From NCBI GenBank assembly GCA_020848965.1, contig JADLHE010000075.1:1-38171 (forward strand): a DNA stretch of 38,171 nt. The letters run 5' to 3'. Shown piece after piece: positions 34,968 through 38,171 of this stretch. Numbering within the stretch: position 1 is the first letter of the stretch; each line of letters starts with the position of its first letter. This stretch comes from Saprospiraceae bacterium. Lineage in GTDB: Bacteria > Bacteroidota > Bacteroidia > Chitinophagales > Saprospiraceae. The notes under the pieces are model-generated. The model was not told where the DNA came from. It worked only from the letters and a program-made list of their open reading frames with translations, and searched no databases. A program made the position numbers and the translations under genes.

Positions 34968-35698
34968 CCCTTGGCCAATTCCGTTTCTAGGTCTTTCAAT
35001 GTTTTTTCCAGCTTTTTGATGACGCCTTCGTAGTTCATGATGGAGAATTGCCTATCGTAAATCAGTTTTCTGAGCCTAGCATTGAGCAAGTTTTTCTCGA
35101 TTGCGGGAAGCTGCGTCAATGGCATGATGCGGGCCTTTGCTTTATCGGTAGCGCCGAAGTCAAAGCATTTGGCCAGCGATTGCAGGATTGGCTCGTTGTA
35201 GTGTTCGAAGAACTCGTGCGGACTGTACTCTTCCTCAATTTTTTGGATGCTCTCAAAATCGAAGTCGTAGAGGTCGGCAATCTGCGTGCGCAGGGAATCA
35301 TTTGTGACCGACTCAACGCCACGAGATTTAAGGGTTTCGTAGGCTGCTGTGTGCTGTATGGAGGTAAAATCCCGGAGCGCTGCGATATAATGGAAATACA
35401 GCGTGTCCATGCTGGCGTTTGGGTCTGTCAACAGCTTGCCAAGCGCCTTGGTGGACGCTATTGAGCTATGATGCCCATTCAGGTTAAGCTGCAAATCCTT
35501 TAGGTTGACGCTAAGTTCGTGGTGTACTTCCTGCAACAAATGGCGCTCTTTTGACTTGAAATCACGGTCGGATGCCCACTCCGTCAACCAAAAAGCGAGC
35601 AGCACGCCGACCAGGGTGGCCAACATGTTCAAGAAAAAATCGCTGGCAAACCAGCGGCGGGGCGTTTCGGGGTTCATAGCGGATGCGCTTTTGTTCAT
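34964..35698 (-). CDS. Single-TM protein of unknown function (DUF6090-like)
   Basis: FFLNMLATLVGVLLAFWLTEWASDRDFKSKERHLLQEVHHELSVNLKDL; stop codon overlaps that of the convergent gene (TTAG at 34964-34967). Confidence 0.65.
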   Translation of the reverse strand: MNKSASAMNPETPRRWFASDFFLNMLATLVGVLLAFWLTEWASDRDFKSKERHLLQEVHHELSVNLKDLQLNLNGHHSSIASTKALGKLLTDPNASMDTLYFHYIAALRDFTSIQHTAAYETLKSRGVESVTNDSLRTQIADLYDFDFESIQKIEEEYSPHEFFEHYNEPILQSLAKCFDFGATDKAKARIMPLTQLPAIEKNLLNARLRKLIYDRQFSIMNYEGVIKKLEKTLKDLETELAKG

Positions 35699-35744
35699 TG
35701 ATTATTTTTGAAATCAGCGCCCAAAGGTAGTGTTTTGAAAAAGG

Positions 35745-35779
35745 AAAAGGCCATAACCCGGGTTGGGCTATGGCCTTTT
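35745..35779. terminator. Bidirectional rho-independent terminator
   Basis: AAAAGGCCATA...TATGGCCTTTT, 11-bp perfect stem with T-tract. Confidence 0.8.
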
Positions 35780-35800
35780 TTTGTAGTGAATCGAAACGAG

Positions 35801-36397
35801 TTAAAAATCGGAGTTCATGTTGCCATTCGTCTCGATTTTCCCGTTTTTCTCCTTTATGTCCCCTTTGAAGAACAGGCTGAAATCGGGTTTCAACGCCTTG
35901 CCCCAGTACTTTTCGAGGCCGGATTTGTATTTTTGGAACAGCGAATCCGATGCGTTTTCGCCGTTCACGTTCAGGCCCTTTTCATCGAAAATGATGCGGG
36001 CTTTGCCATTCAACGAAGTGATAAGCCCATCTTTTTTCAGTTCCTGAAAGAACCAAGTCATCATTTTCTGGTGCGTTTCACCCATTTTATCGCCGTATTC
36101 GCCCATGATTTCCCCCAGCTTTCCCATCTGGTCGCCGAGTTCGTTCATTTTTTCGCCAAGGGCCTCCATCTTTTCTGAGGCACTGCTGGATTGGCCTTCG
36201 TTGTCCTCCAACTCCTTGCCGTATTGCTCCATTTCTTTGCCGTAGCCGTCCATGACCTCGCCTAGTTTGTCCATTTCCTTGCCGAGGCTTTCCATTTTTT
36301 CATCGAGGGCGGCCAAGGTCATGTCATCGCTTTGCGAAGCAGCCATAAACGGGGCAGCAAGCAGGGCCAAGAGGCAGCAGAAAATCGTTTTCTTCAT
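35801..36397 (-). CDS. Exported protein with heptad-like MG(K/E)xM repeats and a BlaR1/M56-tail-like C-terminal domain
   Basis: MKKTIFCCLLALLAAPFMAASQ signal; EKMESLGKEMDKLGEVMDGYGKEMEQYGKELED...EKMNELGDQMGKLGEIMGEYGDKMG; ELKKDGLITSLNGKARIIFDEKGLNVNGENASDSLFQKYKSGLEKYWG. Confidence 0.7.
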   Translation of the reverse strand: MKKTIFCCLLALLAAPFMAASQSDDMTLAALDEKMESLGKEMDKLGEVMDGYGKEMEQYGKELEDNEGQSSSASEKMEALGEKMNELGDQMGKLGEIMGEYGDKMGETHQKMMTWFFQELKKDGLITSLNGKARIIFDEKGLNVNGENASDSLFQKYKSGLEKYWGKALKPDFSLFFKGDIKEKNGKIETNGNMNSDF

Positions 36398-36483
36398 GAT
36401 GATAAACAGTTTGGTGATTGATAGAAGGTTTTGGAATTTCCAGCAATGACCCAATTACTGCCTATTGGTTGCAAAGCAAAACA

Positions 36484-37125
36484 CTAAAAATCTTCGTGGA
36501 GGTCGTAAATCTTCGCAATCTTGGCCACTTCCTTTTCCATGTCCAGTTCGAGGTCTTTCAGGTAGCCGTTGTGCAGGTCATAGACCCAGCCGTGCACGGT
36601 CGGATAGCCCTCGTGGTAGTAGCGTTTCTGCACACTGGCGACCTTCACCACATTGATGCACTGCTCCCTGACGTTCAGCTCCACGAGGCGGTCGTAGCGG
36701 GCCTCCGTATCGCTGATGCCATCCAATTCATCTTGGTGGATGCGGTAAACGTCCCGGATATTGCGCAGCCAGGGGTTCATCAGGCCCAAGTCCTTGGGCA
36801 CCATGGCCGCCTTCACGCCGCCGCAGCCATAGTGGCCGCACACGATGATATGCTTGACCTGCAAATGCACCACGGCGTAATGGATGACGGACTGCACGTT
36901 CAGGTCGGTGTTCACCACGAGGTTGGCGATGTTGCGGTGCACGAATACCTCGCCCGGTTCCAGCCCCATGATTTCATTGGCGGGCACCCGGCTGTCGGCA
37001 CAGCCGATGTAGAGGAAATCGGGGGTTTGGTCTTTGGCCAATTTTTCAAAAAAATCGGCGTCGTGGCTGATTTTTGATTCGACCCACTTTTTGTTGTTCT
37101 CAAAAACTTGTTGGTAAATATTCAT
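36484..37125 (-). CDS. can: Beta-class carbonic anhydrase
   Basis: MNIYQQVFENNKKWVESKISHDADFFEKLAKDQTPDFLYIGCADSRVPANEIMGLEPGEVFVHRNIANLV...HIIVCGHYGCGGVKAAM. Confidence 0.95.
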   Translation of the reverse strand: MNIYQQVFENNKKWVESKISHDADFFEKLAKDQTPDFLYIGCADSRVPANEIMGLEPGEVFVHRNIANLVVNTDLNVQSVIHYAVVHLQVKHIIVCGHYGCGGVKAAMVPKDLGLMNPWLRNIRDVYRIHQDELDGISDTEARYDRLVELNVREQCINVVKVASVQKRYYHEGYPTVHGWVYDLHNGYLKDLELDMEKEVAKIAKIYDLHEDF

Positions 37126-37161
37126 TTCTTAAAGCATGGATTGGTAAAAATGCAAAAATGA

Positions 37162-37197
37162 AAAAACCTCCCTACGCTAAAAAGCAGGCAGGTTTTT
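37162..37197. terminator. Rho-independent terminator between SulP and carbonic anhydrase genes
   Basis: AAAAACCTCCCT / AGGCAGGTTTTT (one mismatch), T-tract on both strands. Confidence 0.65.
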
Positions 37198-37218
37198 AAA
37201 GTCTTTATTTCGGAATGA

Positions 37219-38171
37219 TTAAGCTGGCATCAAATTGCCCGTCGCAATGCTGTTTTTCAACTCCACAGATGTCACGTGCGAAGGCGAATCATCCAGTTTG
37301 TACTCCTTTTTGAAGCCTATCAAGGTCACTTTTATGTTCTTGTCAAGCGAGCCTATTTTCAGGAAATCCTGGATGAGCTGTATGACATCGTAGTCAATAT
37401 ACACACTGTTCGTGGCGTCAATGATGAGCTTGCTGTTATTGGGCAAATGGGCCAAAGTTTGCTTGATGGCGGCCTTGTTCAGGAACGATACTTCTTGAGC
37501 CAGGTCTATTCTGATGGCTTCACCTTGATGGTATTCCTCCTTCTTGAAGAAATAAGCCACCTTCAGGTTCGCCCGCAAGATGAAGAAAATACTGACCACC
37601 ATACCGATGCCCACGCCCTTCAGCAAGTCGGTGAAAACCACGGCGGCTACCGTGACAATGAACGGGATGAACTGGTACCAGCCATTGCGCCACATATGCT
37701 TGAACACCGCAGGGCTGGCGAGCTTGTAGCCAATCATGAGCAAGATGGCAGCAAGGCAGGCCAGTGGTATCTTGTTCAAAATACTGGGGATGGCCAGCAC
37801 TGCAATTAGCAGGAAGATACCATGCGCAATGGCCGATAGCTTGGTTCTGGCCCCAGAGTTTACGTTGGCCGAGGTGCGCACGATGACCGAGGTCATGGGG
37901 ATGCCGCCCAAAAGGCCGCTGAGTAGGTTGCCGATGCCCTGGGCTTTCAACTCGGTGTTGGTGTTGGTGAAGCGCTTGAGCGGGTCCATTTTGTCCGCTG
38001 CCTCTATGCACAGCAGCGTCTCTATGCTGGCCACGGCGGCGATGGTGGCTGCCAATATCCAGACCTTGGAATTGGAAATGGCCGAGAAATCGGGGGAGGA
38101 GAACTGACCGATGAACTCACCGAAACTGGAAGGCATGGGCAGGTTCACCAAATGCTCTTGGCTGATGGCCA
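37219..38171 (-). CDS. SulP family anion permease with STAS domain (N-terminus beyond window)
   Basis: ...AAADKMDPLKRFTNTNTELKAQGIGNLLSGLLGGIPMTSVIVRTSANVNSGARTKLSAIAHGIFLL...; frame remains open to the window end. Confidence 0.92.
   Translation of the reverse strand, partial: AISQEHLVNLPMPSSFGEFIGQFSSPDFSAISNSKVWILAATIAAVASIETLLCIEAADKMDPLKRFTNTNTELKAQGIGNLLSGLLGGIPMTSVIVRTSANVNSGARTKLSAIAHGIFLLIAVLAIPSILNKIPLACLAAILLMIGYKLASPAVFKHMWRNGWYQFIPFIVTVAAVVFTDLLKGVGIGMVVSIFFILRANLKVAYFFKKEEYHQGEAIRIDLAQEVSFLNKAAIKQTLAHLPNNSKLIIDATNSVYIDYDVIQLIQDFLKIGSLDKNIKVTLIGFKKEYKLDDSPSHVTSVELKNSIATGNLMPA

Overview
38-kb chromosomal window from a Bacteroidota-like genome, judged from TAnnTTTG -7 promoters, AT-rich leaders and many predicted exported proteins. 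No transposase, phage genes, CRISPR array, rRNA or tRNA was recognised. Left to right: (i) an unusual three-gene locus at 1-3955. It holds an exported TPR protein built from near-identical 138-bp repeats, a membrane protein with an N-terminal EAD11-like effector-associated domain, and a divergent helical protein. All three appear to carry a carboxypeptidase-regulatory-like beta-sandwich. (ii) A uronate catabolism operon (uxaC-kdgK-eda-exuT-like) with a divergent Crp/Fnr regulator. (iii) A CoA-transferase / HTD2-like dehydratase / SDR operon divergent from VOC, IclR, BASS transporter and lectin-alpha/beta-hydrolase genes. (iv) An MBOAT_2 (wax-synthase-like) pair and an AKR gene. (v) A DHFR-like / ArsR / SRPBCC operon whose promoter sits inside a nested operator palindrome. 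(vi) Miscellaneous exported and regulatory proteins, then carbonic anhydrase plus SulP. The most striking unexplained signal is a class of complex inverted repeats between co-directional genes. Their sequences differ from spacer to spacer but their architecture is alike, and some arms encode the C-termini of upstream genes. A separate four-copy BIME-like element is flanked by a duplication of a gene's 3' end. All family names come from reading the translations; no database search was run.
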